From the NCBI GenBank assembly GCA_050299835.1, contig JBNKWP010000005.1, forward strand, positions 62,001-126,000: DNA of 64,000 nucleotides, in the 5' to 3' direction. The stretch is from JAJDOD01 sp050299835 (GTDB lineage: Bacteria; Pseudomonadota; Alphaproteobacteria; Rhodobacterales; Rhodobacteraceae). Below, one piece after another: positions 9,459 to 17,786 of the stretch (position 1 is the first letter of the stretch; each line of letters begins with the position of its first letter). Below the pieces are notes generated by a model, which was not told the DNA's origin, did not search any database, and saw only the letters and a list, made by a program, of their open reading frames with translations. The position numbers and the translations under genes are program-made.

Positions 9459-9995
9459 ATGAGCAGTCCAATGGGCAACGCTGGTCCTGCCCAGTCATTC
9501 CGGAGCCGCGTCAACCGGTTCGAGACCGACGAGACGGGCGGAGTCGAGGTTTCCGTGTTGCCCGACTGGAGGCATGACGTCTGGATGAAATGCGGCGTGC
9601 CGATTGCGGCGCTTCTGGCGGTTGTGTCCGTCCTTGCCGTGCGGATCGGGCTTTATCGCTATACCGGCACCGCCATGCTCGGCGAGGATCCGAACCTGAT
9701 CATGGCAACCGAAACCGGTGCCTCGCTGATCCTCGCTGCATTTCTGCTTCTGTTCTTCCCGTTCAGCGGCTTTGGCTACAAGCTGGTCCAGATTGCCGTG
9801 GTCGCGGTGGCGATTACTGGCATGCACAATGTGGTCCACAGCGTACCAGGGCTCTTTTCCAAGATGTTCTCGCCGGAATGGACAGCGCAGGTACTGGAAA
9901 GCACGGAACCGAATTCAGTGCTGTTCCAGGGTGAAACCATCGTGCTGAAAAAGGAAAAGAAGGTCGTTCCGACCGTGTTGCGCCTGAGCAAATAG
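9459..9995 (+). CDS. Hypothetical membrane protein
   Basis: A 178-aa protein of no recognised family. A polar N-terminus (1-42) precedes a helix at about 44-65 (GVPIAALLAVVSVLAVRIGLY), a second at about 85-102 (GASLILAAFLLLFFPFSGF) and a third at about 105-125 (LVQIAVVAVAITGMHNVVH). The C-terminal 50 residues are soluble. GGAGAT lies about ten bases before ATG 9459. It is convergent with the parA-like gene. Confidence 0.65.
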   Translation: MSSPMGNAGPAQSFRSRVNRFETDETGGVEVSVLPDWRHDVWMKCGVPIAALLAVVSVLAVRIGLYRYTGTAMLGEDPNLIMATETGASLILAAFLLLFFPFSGFGYKLVQIAVVAVAITGMHNVVHSVPGLFSKMFSPEWTAQVLESTEPNSVLFQGETIVLKKEKKVVPTVLRLSK

Positions 9996-10008
9996 GGCAG
10001 GATCCGCT

Positions 10009-10635
10009 TCAGCCCAAACGCTTGACGACTTCCCTGGTCAGCGCCGCAATCTCCTCCGCCCAAGCGCCTTTTCCACGTTCCTGAACGCCCTTGCCGACGC
10101 CCATCGTCTCGGGAAAGGCGACCCGATGGCCCAGCGTGGTCTTCGCGCGCGTCACACCCAGTGACCTCAGGCTCTTGTCCACATCCTCGGCCACGCGCGT
10201 GCCCGCCTTGGCCCGGTTCAGAACGACCAGAACCTCCGCCTTTTCGCGCTGCGCCATGTCGAGCACCCCTTCCGTCGCCCAGACATCGACCTGACTGGCG
10301 GAAACCGGCACGATCACAAGATCGCTTTCGCGAATGGCCGGCTTCAGATCGCTGTCGATCTTGGGCGGCGTGTCGACGAAGATGTAATCGGCTTCCTTTC
10401 GGAGCTTGTCGCATTCATAGCTGACGCCCCAGGCGCTGGCGGTGGAGAAGGTCATCCCCGGATCGCCATGATCGCGCCGCGTCATGAACCAGCGCCCCAG
10501 CGAGCCCTGCGGATCGGTATCCAGAAGTGACACGGTCTTGCCCATGCGCGAAAGTGCGACGGCAAGGTTCGCCGCGATCGTCGTCTTTCCCGCGCCACCC
10601 TTCTGCTGCGCAACAGTGATGATCTTGCCCGCCAC
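10009..10635 (-). CDS. ParA-family ATPase
   Basis: A 208-aa P-loop ATPase of the ParA/MinD superfamily. The deviant Walker A KGGAGKTT (residues 12-19), the DTDPQGS switch (39-45) and DTPPKID (about 88-94) are intact. The short length without an N-terminal HTH puts it with the small orphan ParA proteins that position cargo or cell-envelope machinery; no parB gene or parS-like repeat is near. It could act on a cargo encoded elsewhere. Upstream, after 68 bases, is the SRAP gene on the same strand. Confidence 0.85.
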   Translation of the reverse strand: MAGKIITVAQQKGGAGKTTIAANLAVALSRMGKTVSLLDTDPQGSLGRWFMTRRDHGDPGMTFSTASAWGVSYECDKLRKEADYIFVDTPPKIDSDLKPAIRESDLVIVPVSASQVDVWATEGVLDMAQREKAEVLVVLNRAKAGTRVAEDVDKSLRSLGVTRAKTTLGHRVAFPETMGVGKGVQERGKGAWAEEIAALTREVVKRLG

Positions 10636-10703
10636 AACGACTCTCCAGTCCGAAATGCTGCATTGCAGCGTAGTTCAGCAGCGCGGATCATGCAATGCGA
10701 CAC

Positions 10704-11318
10704 TCACGCCGCATCCCAGTCGACGTCATCTGCCTTTTCGATTGCCAGAACACCCTCCGGCAAGGGCACCATCAAGGCCCGCGCCTCCTCCTCTGCCCCC
10801 TCCAGCCAGACGGTTACCGCGTCCGCCGATAAAAAGACGCCCATCCGGTGATGAATGGGGCGCACATCTTCGTTCGGTTCGCAGGTCACCGTCGCCACCT
10901 GCGGCACGGTCTTCCCTCCCGGAGCCTCCCAGACATCGGTGATCGCGGCGAAGAAAAGCGGTACGCCATCCGCACCCCTCAACCGCCACGCCTGCTTCCG
11001 CCGCTTTTCCCCGGTCCATTCGTACCACCCGTCCGCCGGCACCACCGCCCGCCGCACACCGTCAAAAGCGGATTTGTCGAACACCGTCTCCGACCGCGCA
11101 TTGACGATCGTCTCCATCACCGGCCGCCCCCGCGCATTGACCCGCCCCACCGGGATCATCCCCCAGCGCATACGGGCCAGCCCACCATCCTGAAAAACCA
11201 GAACCTCCTGCCCCGGCGCAATGTTCCGACGCGGCGGCTCATCCAGCGGCCAGCTTTCGGCACCTAACAGCGCCGCCACCTCGGCAACCGGCGTCTCCAG
11301 AAACAACCTCCCAGGCAT
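10704..11318 (-). CDS. SRAP (YedK/HMCES-like) family protein lacking Cys2
   Basis: SRAP proteins crosslink to abasic sites in single-stranded DNA through Cys2, the residue exposed after Met removal. This 204-aa protein has the fold's other signatures: Asn73 in IVNARSET, Glu100 in GWYEW, and His156/157 in HHRMGVFL. The N-terminus, however, reads MPGRLF instead of MCGRF, so Cys2 is replaced by Pro. I saw no alternative start that would restore a Cys2. It may have a non-crosslinking role or be a diverged paralogue. Confidence 0.85.
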   Translation of the reverse strand: MPGRLFLETPVAEVAALLGAESWPLDEPPRRNIAPGQEVLVFQDGGLARMRWGMIPVGRVNARGRPVMETIVNARSETVFDKSAFDGVRRAVVPADGWYEWTGEKRRKQAWRLRGADGVPLFFAAITDVWEAPGGKTVPQVATVTCEPNEDVRPIHHRMGVFLSADAVTVWLEGAEEEARALMVPLPEGVLAIEKADDVDWDAA

Positions 11319-11346
11319 CTCTCCAACCTCAGCCCATTATCGGCCC

Positions 11347-11408
11347 CAAAATATCCTGGGGGTGCGGGGGTGAAACCCCCGCGTCGCGACGGCGAAGCCG
11401 GCGCAACC
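11347..11408 (-). repeat. Dispersed stop-proximal repeat, copy A
   Basis: On the minus strand, after the ridA stop, GGTTGCGCCGGCTTCGCC, a perfect CGGGGGTTTCACCCCCG hairpin and CCCCCAGGATATTTT follow one another. The block CGCGACGGCGAAGCCGGCGC is identical in copy B at 46549-46614. The layout suggests a dispersed 3'-end element with terminator potential. Confidence 0.65.
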
Positions 11409-11468
11409 TCGTGCGTTCCGCGCGTTCGTCACTGAAACCGGTCCACCGGTGCGATTTCCGGGCGCGCC

Positions 11469-11870
11469 TCACGCCGGCACCGCCGCCGTCACCTCCACCT
11501 CGACCTTGAATTCTTCCCGCGTGAAGCCCGACACGATCACCAGCGTCGAAGCAGGCAGGCGCGCCACCTCCGCCAGCCAGCGGTCCCGCGCCGCCATATA
11601 GCCCGCCATATGCGCCCGGTCGGTCACGAAAGCGTTCAGCCTCAGCACGTCGCCCGGTCCGGCACCTTCGGCGGCCAGGATCGAGCTCAGGTTCCCGAAC
11701 ACGATCTCTGCCTGCATCTCTGCGCTCTCCGGCACTGTACTATCCGCCCCCAGCCCCAACTGCCCGGATGTCAGGATCAGCCGATACCCTGCCGGCACGA
11801 TCACCCCATGCGCATACCGCGCAAAGGGCGGTGCTATGTCGTTCGGCTGGATTGCAATTATCTCGTCCAT
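11469..11870 (-). CDS. RidA/YjgF family protein with altered catalytic site
   Basis: RidA proteins hydrolyse reactive enamine/imine intermediates. This 133-aa member has the fold pattern (TSGQLGLGADSTVP, QAEIVFGNLSSILAAEGAGPGDVLRLNAFVTD, FKVEVEVTA). The usual catalytic Arg in P-A-R-S/T is replaced: residues 106-109 read P-A-S-T. It therefore belongs to an Arg-less Rid subgroup whose activity may differ. It is divergent from the ABC importer cluster starting at 12079, so it may work with that nitrogen-compound pathway. Confidence 0.85.
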   Translation of the reverse strand: MDEIIAIQPNDIAPPFARYAHGVIVPAGYRLILTSGQLGLGADSTVPESAEMQAEIVFGNLSSILAAEGAGPGDVLRLNAFVTDRAHMAGYMAARDRWLAEVARLPASTLVIVSGFTREEFKVEVEVTAAVPA

Positions 11871-12078
11871 GGCCTCGCTCTCTTGACCTGCGCTCAGCGT
11901 GGCTCCGGCATCCGATCAAGGCAAGGCGAAAGACTTTGCTGAAAAATCGTGCGAATCGATTGTATCTGACACATTCTCGGGCAAAATCCGGGACACTGAC
12001 CGGCGGATGCGCCGCTGAAATGGCCCCTGCCGCAAACGACGCCATAGTCCGGGCAAGAAACCAACAGGAGGTGAGGGG

Positions 12079-13077
12079 ATGTCTCACAAGACGAAATTCG
12101 CTGTTGCCGCAGCCGCGACGCTGGTGGCCGGCCCGGCACTCGCTCAGGATCTGACCGAGGTCAGCTTTGGCACCAACTGGGTCGCACAGGCCGAACATGG
12201 CGGCTTCTACCAGTCCGTCGCCGACGGAACCTACGAAGAATGCGGCCTCGCGGTCACCATCCTGCCCGGCGGTCCGCAGGTGAACAACCGCGCGCTGATG
12301 CTGGCGGGACGGATCGACTTCCACATGGGCGGCGACCTGCTTCAAGCCTTCTCTGCCGTGAAGGAAGGCGTGCCGGTCGTCTCCGTCGCCGCGATCTTCC
12401 AGAAACACCCGCAGGTCATCGTCACCCATCCGGGCAAGGCCGCAAGCTGGGAGGGTCTGAAGGATCTCACGCTGCTCATCGGCGACAACGGCTATCAATC
12501 CTATTACCAGTGGATGATCGCGGCCTATGGCTTCACGCCGGAGCAGCGCGAACCCTACACCTTCAACCCGGCCCCCTTCCTCGCCAACGAGAATGCGGGC
12601 ATGCAGGGCTATCTCTCCTCCGAGCCGTTCCTGGTGGAGAAAGAGGGCGGCTTCACGCCGGACGTCTTCCTGATCGCCGACGCGGGTTACTCGACCTATG
12701 CCACCACGATCGAAGCCATGGCCGACACCATTGCCGAGAAACCGGATGCGGTGAAATGCTTCGTCGAAGGCTCGATCAAAGGCTGGTACAATTATCTTTA
12801 CGGCGACCCCTCGGCCGCGAACGCGCTGATCCAGGAAGCCAACCCGGAAATGACCGACGACAAGATCGCCTATGCCATCGAGAAGATGAAGGAATACGGC
12901 ATCGTGGATAGCGGCGATGCCGAGACCATGGGCATCGGCGTCATCACCGACGCCAAGGTCGAAGACTTCTTCAACAAGATGGTCGAAGCTGGCGTCATCG
13001 ATGCCGATATCGACTGGAAAGCCGCCTATGACACGCAATTCGTGGGTCAGGGCATCGGCATGGACCTGAAGAACTGA
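12079..13077 (+). CDS. ABC transporter substrate-binding protein (NMT1/THI5-like)
   Basis: A 332-aa periplasmic binding protein. A signal peptide is clear: MSHKTKFAVAAAATLVAGPALA followed by QD. The body (VSFGTNWVAQAEHGGFYQSVADGTYEECGLAVTILPGG, AGRIDFHMGGDLLQ, PDVFLIADAGYSTYATTIEA) is of the NMT1/THI5-like type used for pyrimidine precursors, riboflavin precursors, nitrate or sulfonates. The ligand here is not known; the adjacent cytosine-deaminase-like hydrolase favours an N-heterocycle. AGGAGG lies upstream of ATG 12079. A hairpin follows the gene, as is common for highly expressed binding proteins. Confidence 0.9.
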   Translation: MSHKTKFAVAAAATLVAGPALAQDLTEVSFGTNWVAQAEHGGFYQSVADGTYEECGLAVTILPGGPQVNNRALMLAGRIDFHMGGDLLQAFSAVKEGVPVVSVAAIFQKHPQVIVTHPGKAASWEGLKDLTLLIGDNGYQSYYQWMIAAYGFTPEQREPYTFNPAPFLANENAGMQGYLSSEPFLVEKEGGFTPDVFLIADAGYSTYATTIEAMADTIAEKPDAVKCFVEGSIKGWYNYLYGDPSAANALIQEANPEMTDDKIAYAIEKMKEYGIVDSGDAETMGIGVITDAKVEDFFNKMVEAGVIDADIDWKAAYDTQFVGQGIGMDLKN

Positions 13078-13087
13078 GCGAAGCGAA

Positions 13088-13108
13088 GCCCCGGGCTTGC
13101 CCCGGGGC
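13088..13108 (+). terminator. Hairpin between binding-protein and ATPase genes
   Basis: GCCCCGGG-cttgc-CCCGGGGC is a perfect 8-bp stem in the 41-base gap after the binding-protein gene. There is no T-run. It may stabilise the 5' mRNA segment and lower downstream expression, giving more binding protein than transporter. Confidence 0.55.
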
Positions 13109-13118
13109 CTCAAAACCC

Positions 13119-13901
13119 ATGAGCACCCAGCACCCGATCTCCGAGCGGCCCGCGCTGCTAACGATGAGCCATGTCGAGAAGACCTTCGCGGGCGAAGTGA
13201 CAGCGCTTCGCGACATGAATCTCAACGTGAATGACGGGGATTTCATGTCGCTGCTCGGCCCGTCGGGCTGCGGCAAGTCCACCGCGCTGCGTCTCATCTC
13301 CGGCCTGATGCACCCGACCCGCGGCAAGATCGAATGGGCGGGCGGACGGGGCACCGACGACCTTGGCGTGGTCTTCCAGGAACCGACGCTGATGCCCTGG
13401 GCCACCGTCGCCCAGAACGTCTATCTCCCTTTTCGCCTGCGCGGCACGTCCTACAACGCGGTCAAGGACGACATCCTTCAGGCGCTCAAGCTGGTCGGGC
13501 TGGAGAAATTCCAGAATTCCTATCCCCGAGAGTTGTCCGGCGGCATGAAGATGCGCGTCTCCATCGCCCGCGCGATGGTCACCAAGCCCCGCCTCATCCT
13601 GATGGACGAACCTTTCGCGGCGCTGGATGAGATCACGCGCTTCAAGCTGAACAACGATCTGCTTGAACTGAAAGCCGCCATCGGCTGCACGGTGATCTTC
13701 GTCACCCATTCGGTCTTCGAGAGCGTCTTCCTCTCCGACCGCATCATCGTCATGGCCGCCCGCCCGGGCCGCGTTATCCACGAGCTTGAGGTCGATACGC
13801 CCTATCCGCGATCCGAAGAATTCCGCACCTCCGCCGAATACGCCGTCCACACCCGCGCCGCATCCGAGGCGCTCGGCGAAGCCATCGGAGAGGCCGCATG
13901 A
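13119..13901 (+). CDS. ABC transporter ATP-binding protein (nitrate/taurine type)
   Basis: A 260-aa cytoplasmic ATPase that powers the importer. Visible motifs are Walker A GPSGCGKST (47-55), Q-loop VVFQEPTLMPW, signature LSGGMKMRVSIARAM, Walker B LILMDEPFAALDE and H-loop FVTHS. The closest types are the TauB/SsuB/NrtD-like ATPases that pair with NMT1-like binding proteins. It is followed not by the permease directly but by 148 bases carrying a palindrome and an 11-bp repeat array. Confidence 0.95.
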   Translation: MSTQHPISERPALLTMSHVEKTFAGEVTALRDMNLNVNDGDFMSLLGPSGCGKSTALRLISGLMHPTRGKIEWAGGRGTDDLGVVFQEPTLMPWATVAQNVYLPFRLRGTSYNAVKDDILQALKLVGLEKFQNSYPRELSGGMKMRVSIARAMVTKPRLILMDEPFAALDEITRFKLNNDLLELKAAIGCTVIFVTHSVFESVFLSDRIIVMAARPGRVIHELEVDTPYPRSEEFRTSAEYAVHTRAASEALGEAIGEAA

Positions 13902-13965
13902 TGGCCGTGGAGTTTTCAGAACACTCCCTCTCACAGCCTTCAGAAGGCTGTGATGCGCAACCGAA

Positions 13966-14024
13966 CGTCGGTGCGCACGCACCGACGTATTACCGACGCA
14001 ACACCGACGCGATACCGACCCCGG
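13966..14024. repeat. Palindrome plus 11-bp tandem repeat array
   Basis: A perfect palindrome CGTCGGTGCG-ca-CGCACCGACG spans 13966-13987. Starting within it, the heptamer ACCGACG recurs at 13981, 13992 and 14003, with ACCGACC at 14014. The units are thus exactly 11 bases apart, about one helix turn. A related array (ACCGACG, GCCGACG, ACCGACA) lies at 38464-38493 before greA. It sits between the ATPase and permease genes. Confidence 0.75.
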
Positions 14025-14049
14025 TTTTCGAGACATTTGGGGGCCTGAA

Positions 14050-14895
14050 ATGACCATCTCCGAAACCGCCCCCGTCATCGACGCCGAAGAAGCCGCCCGC
14101 ACCCGCCGCGCTAAGATCAACCGCATCGCCAAGTGGACGCTGCCCAGCCTCGTCATGGCCCTCTCGCTCCTGGCCTGGCACCTCTACGTCACGATCAACG
14201 AGGTTCCCCACTACATCCTCCCCGGCCCCCTCGCCGTCTGGGACAGCGTCGTGGAAGACTGGGCCATCCTCTGGCCTGCCCTTCTCACAACCAGCCGGCT
14301 GACCTTCTTCGCCCTGATCCTCGCCATCCTCGGCGGCGTCACCCTCGCGGTCGCTTTCACCCAGTCGAAATGGGCGGAGATGAGCTTCTTTCCCTATGCC
14401 GTCATCCTTCAGGTGACCCCGGTGATCGCGGTGGCGCCCCTTCTGCAAATTTACATGGGCAGCGCCTTCGCGGCGGCACTCGCCTGCGCGTGGATCGTCG
14501 CATTTTTCCCAATCTTATCAAACACAACCATTGGACTGAAAAGCGCCGACCACAACCTCGAAGACCTCTTCACCATCTACGGCGCCACCCGCTGGCAGCG
14601 CCTCCGCTACCTCGCCGCGCCCTCGGCTCTCCCCTTCTTCCTCGGCGGCCTGAAGATCGCGGGCGGCCTCGCGCTGATCGGCGCGGTGGTGGCCGAATTC
14701 GTCATCGGCCGATCCGGCACCGGCCTCGGCCTTGCCTCGACACTGCTCGAAGCCTCCTACCGCTTCAATTTCGGCCGCCTCTACGCTGCCCTCATCCTGA
14801 TCTCCACCATGGGCATCGTGATCTTCGCAATCACCTCCACCATCAGCCACCTTGCGCTCCGCAAGTGGCACGAAAGCGCATTGAAAAGGGACTGA
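14050..14895 (+). CDS. ABC transporter permease
   Basis: A 281-aa inner-membrane permease with about six helices. The BPD_transp_1 EAA region reads LFTIYGATRWQRLRYLAAPSALPFFLGGLKIAGGLALIGAVVAEF. It pairs with the ATPase and binding protein upstream to form the importer. It is separated from the ATPase gene by the repeat region and overlaps the start of the amidohydrolase gene by one base (TGATG), so transport and hydrolysis are coupled at translation. Confidence 0.92.
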   Translation: MTISETAPVIDAEEAARTRRAKINRIAKWTLPSLVMALSLLAWHLYVTINEVPHYILPGPLAVWDSVVEDWAILWPALLTTSRLTFFALILAILGGVTLAVAFTQSKWAEMSFFPYAVILQVTPVIAVAPLLQIYMGSAFAAALACAWIVAFFPILSNTTIGLKSADHNLEDLFTIYGATRWQRLRYLAAPSALPFFLGGLKIAGGLALIGAVVAEFVIGRSGTGLGLASTLLEASYRFNFGRLYAALILISTMGIVIFAITSTISHLALRKWHESALKRD

Positions 14896-16166
14896 TGAGC
14901 GGCTTCAAAGACATACCCGACCGTCACGTCACGCTGGCCAACCTGACCGTGCCCGGCTGCCTGATCGGCGTGGACGACGACCTGACACTCACCGACATCT
15001 CCTTGAAAAACGGGGAGATTACCGACGATCCCGGTGAGTTCATCGACATGGCCCGCGCCATGGCCTTCCCCTGTTTCACCGACATGCACACCCATCTCGA
15101 CAAGGGCCACATCTGGCCCCGTGCATCAAATCCCGATGGCACATTCAACGGAGCGATCACCACGGTCGCCGCCGACCGAACGGCCAACTGGTCCGCCGAA
15201 GACGTCGCCGCCCGCATGGAGTTCGGCCTGAAATGCGCCTATGCCCACGGCACGCGCGCGATCCGCACCCACCTTGACAGCCTCTCCCCGCAGGACCGGA
15301 TTTCCTGGCCCGTTTTCCGCGAGTTGCGCGACACATGGGCGGGCCGCATCGACCTTCAGGGCTCCAGCCTGATCGGTTGCGATACAACGGAAAGCATCAA
15401 GAACGACTACGCCGCGACAGCCGATATCGTCGCGGAATCCGGCGGCATCCTCGGCATGGTCACCTACCCGGTCCCCGACCTCCCGCAGCGCCTGACCGAG
15501 TTCTTCGACCTCGCCGGGGCCCGCGATCTGGGCGTCGATTTCCACACCGATGAGACGATGGATGCCTCGTCGGAAACCCTCCGCCTCATTGCCGAAACCG
15601 TGCTGGAAACCGGCTGGAGCAAACCCGTCACTGTCGGCCATTGCTGTTCGCTCTCCACTCAGGACGAGGCCCGCGCGATGGACACGCTCGACCTTGTCGC
15701 CAAGGCCGGGATCAACGTCGTCAGCCTGCCGATGTGCAACCTCTACCTGCAGGACCGCCACGCGGACCGGACGCCCCGCAACCGCGGCATCACGCTGGTG
15801 CATGAGATGGTCGCCCGCGGCATCAATGTCAGCTTCGCCTCCGACAACACCCGCGACCCGTTCTACGCCTATGGCGATCTCGACATGATCGAAGTCATGC
15901 GTCAGGCCACCCGCATCGGTCATCTCGATCACAGCCGCAAGGACTGGGTCAACGCCTTCACCGCAAACCCGGCCCGCGCCTGCGGCTTCACCGCGCCCTC
16001 GCTCGCCCCCGGAGCACCCGCCGATCTGGTGATCTGCAACGCCCGCGACTGGACCGAGCTTTTCGCCCGCCCGCAATCCGACCGCATCGTCTTGCGCAAA
16101 GGCCGCGCCATCGACACCACCCTGCCCGCCTATTCCGACCTTGATCCGCTCATGGAGACCCGCTGA
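14895..16166 (+). CDS. Cytosine-deaminase-like amidohydrolase
   Basis: A 423-aa metal-dependent hydrolase. Metal and catalytic residues of the cytosine deaminase branch are visible: H65 and H67 in HTHLDKG, H217 and E220 in HTDET, H249 in GHCC, and D317 in SDNTRDPFY. It would deaminate or hydrolyse an N-heterocycle such as a pyrimidine or triazine in the cytoplasm; the real substrate is unknown. ATG 14895 overlaps the permease stop, and its own TGA overlaps the next gene by one base. The longer frame open upstream is a shadow over the permease gene. Confidence 0.88.
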   Translation: MSGFKDIPDRHVTLANLTVPGCLIGVDDDLTLTDISLKNGEITDDPGEFIDMARAMAFPCFTDMHTHLDKGHIWPRASNPDGTFNGAITTVAADRTANWSAEDVAARMEFGLKCAYAHGTRAIRTHLDSLSPQDRISWPVFRELRDTWAGRIDLQGSSLIGCDTTESIKNDYAATADIVAESGGILGMVTYPVPDLPQRLTEFFDLAGARDLGVDFHTDETMDASSETLRLIAETVLETGWSKPVTVGHCCSLSTQDEARAMDTLDLVAKAGINVVSLPMCNLYLQDRHADRTPRNRGITLVHEMVARGINVSFASDNTRDPFYAYGDLDMIEVMRQATRIGHLDHSRKDWVNAFTANPARACGFTAPSLAPGAPADLVICNARDWTELFARPQSDRIVLRKGRAIDTTLPAYSDLDPLMETR

Positions 16167-17566
16167 TGCAACCGAACATCGCCGCCGCCAAAGCTGCGCT
16201 CAGTCACCTCGAGATCGACGAGAGCGAGGCCGCCATCAAGGCGAAAAGCCGCGATTTCTTCTGGTACTCACCGGTCCTGAAAACGCGCCTCGACCATGTC
16301 ACCGCCGATTTCGTGGTCAGCCCGAAGAACGAGGCCGAGGTCATCGAGATCCTAAAGACCTGCTACGCCCATGACTGCCCGGTGACGACACGCGGCGCGG
16401 GCACCGGCAACTATGGTCAGGCCATGCCGCTGGCAGGCGGCTGCGTCATGCACCTCCGCCACATGAACCACGTCAAGGAAATCCACCCCGGACGCGTCAT
16501 AACCGAACCGGGCGTGCTGCTGAAAGACCTCGACGCTGCGACCAAGGAGCATTCGGGCCAGGAACTCCGCATGTTCTCCTCCACCTGGGCCACCGCCACC
16601 ATCGGCGGCTTCATCGCCGGCGGCTCCGGCGGCGTCGGCTCCTGCACATGGGGCTCACTCCGCGATCTCGGCAACATCATCCGCCTCCGCGTCGTGACGA
16701 TGGAAGCCGAACCCCGCATACTGGAGTTCCGCGGCGAGGAACTCCCCCGCGTCTCTCACGCCTATGGCACCAACGGCATCATCACCGAAATCGAGATGCC
16801 GCTGGCCCCCGCCTATGACTGGGTCGAGATGTTCGTCGCCACCGATGATTTCATGGACGCGGTGCGCTTCGCCGAGGACCTCGCCAATCAGGACGGCATC
16901 CTCATCAAGCTGGCCTCCGTCTTCGAGGCCCCCATCGCCAAGGACTATTTCCAGCGCGTCGCGCCTTATGTGGAAACCGGCACCAACATGATCGGCCTGA
17001 TGGTCGCCCCGCACTCCATGGACGGCTTCCTGACCTTTCTCAGACGCCGCCCGGAATCGAAGCTCATCTACCGCAACGACGATCACGACTGGGCGCGCAA
17101 TCCCGGCCCGGTCTTCGAATACGGCTGGAACCACACCACGCTCCGTGCGCTGAAGGTCGATCCCTCGATCACCTACCTGCAGGTCCGCTACGGCTATCCA
17201 CAGCACAAGGAACTGATCGAGAAGATGCAGGGCGCGCTTTCACCCGAAGTGCTGCAACATCTCGAAGTGCTTCGCGAAGGCGGCCGCGTGATCTTCGCCG
17301 GGCTCTCGCTTGTGAAGTTCATGACCGAAGAACGGCTCGACGAGATCGTGAAGATGCACGAAGACGCGGGCGCGATGATCTTCAACCCGCATCGCTACAC
17401 TCTGGAAGAAGGCGGACGGCAGACGGTCGACGACCGGCAACTCCGTTTCAAGCAGGAGGCCGATCCCAAGGGCCTGCTGAACCCCGGCAAGATGATCGCC
17501 TGGGACGACCCGGACTGGGATTTCAGCGCCATGTACGCCTATCCGAAACTGCAGGCCGCCAAATGA
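16166..17566 (+). CDS. FAD-binding (PCMH-type) oxidoreductase
   Basis: A 466-aa flavoprotein related to FAD-linked oxidases such as glycolate oxidase GlcD and D-lactate dehydrogenases. The PCMH FAD domain is seen as VTTRGAGTGNYGQAMPLAGG (about 72-91) and TATIGGFIAGGSGGVGSCTWGSLRDL, with the C-terminal DPKGLLNPGKM typical of the family. It presumably oxidises an intermediate of the pathway served by the upstream importer and hydrolase. It overlaps the amidohydrolase stop by one base. It is the last gene of this coupled run; a dispersed repeat and a minus-strand RNA candidate follow. Confidence 0.88.
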   Translation: MQPNIAAAKAALSHLEIDESEAAIKAKSRDFFWYSPVLKTRLDHVTADFVVSPKNEAEVIEILKTCYAHDCPVTTRGAGTGNYGQAMPLAGGCVMHLRHMNHVKEIHPGRVITEPGVLLKDLDAATKEHSGQELRMFSSTWATATIGGFIAGGSGGVGSCTWGSLRDLGNIIRLRVVTMEAEPRILEFRGEELPRVSHAYGTNGIITEIEMPLAPAYDWVEMFVATDDFMDAVRFAEDLANQDGILIKLASVFEAPIAKDYFQRVAPYVETGTNMIGLMVAPHSMDGFLTFLRRRPESKLIYRNDDHDWARNPGPVFEYGWNHTTLRALKVDPSITYLQVRYGYPQHKELIEKMQGALSPEVLQHLEVLREGGRVIFAGLSLVKFMTEERLDEIVKMHEDAGAMIFNPHRYTLEEGGRQTVDDRQLRFKQEADPKGLLNPGKMIAWDDPDWDFSAMYAYPKLQAAK

Positions 17567-17569
17567 ACC

Positions 17570-17640
17570 GTTGCGCCGCCTCCGGCGCCGCGCATGGCGT
17601 GGGGGCGCTGCCCCCTCGCACTCCCCCGGAGTATTTCGAA
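17570..17640 (+). repeat. Dispersed stop-proximal repeat, copy C
   Basis: Right after the FAD-oxidoreductase stop come TTGCGCCGCCTCCGGCG, the hairpin GGGGGCGCTGCCCCC and CTCCCCCGGAGTATTT. This is the same order of blocks as in copies A and B, in the same orientation relative to the preceding gene. Confidence 0.65.
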
Positions 17641-17655
17641 CAGGATGATGGACAG

Positions 17656-17694
17656 GAAAAACCCCGGTCCGACAACACAGGTCGAACCGGGGTT
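17656..17694 (-). terminator. Intrinsic terminator of the candidate small RNA
   Basis: On the minus strand AACCCCGGTtCGAC pairs with GTCGgACCGGGGTT, with one internal mismatch, and TTTTTCC follows. The T-run is only on the minus strand, so it ends a minus-strand transcript. No protein gene lies upstream on that strand. Confidence 0.75.
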
Positions 17695-17780
17695 GGCGTG
17701 AATCGCAACGGACCCATCACCCTGTGCGGTCATCGGCTCTCCAGCCTGTACCGCAACTCCCTCAATGAGGCGGCAAGGTT
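17656..17780 (-). ncRNA. Candidate small RNA (about 125 nt) with own promoter and terminator
   Basis: On the minus strand a consensus TTGACA (17809-17814), a 16-base spacer and TAAGGT (17787-17792) precede a stretch without a credible ORF. It ends in a strong intrinsic terminator at 17656-17694. The predicted start is near 17780. It is transcribed away from the flavodoxin-fold gene at 17874 and towards the 3' end of the FAD oxidoreductase. It does not resemble 6S, SRP, tmRNA or RNase P RNA as I know them. The identity is unknown. Confidence 0.5.
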
Positions 17781-17786
17781 AACGCA

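Noticed and set aside
10009..10635. ParA as a sign of an integrated plasmid or chromosome partition locus
   Set aside because: No parB or parS-like sites are near and the protein lacks the N-terminal HTH; the neighbours are ordinary chromosomal genes.
14133..14894. Upstream extension of the amidohydrolase frame
   Set aside because: It lies out of frame across the ABC permease gene; the amidohydrolase family starts at ATG 14895.
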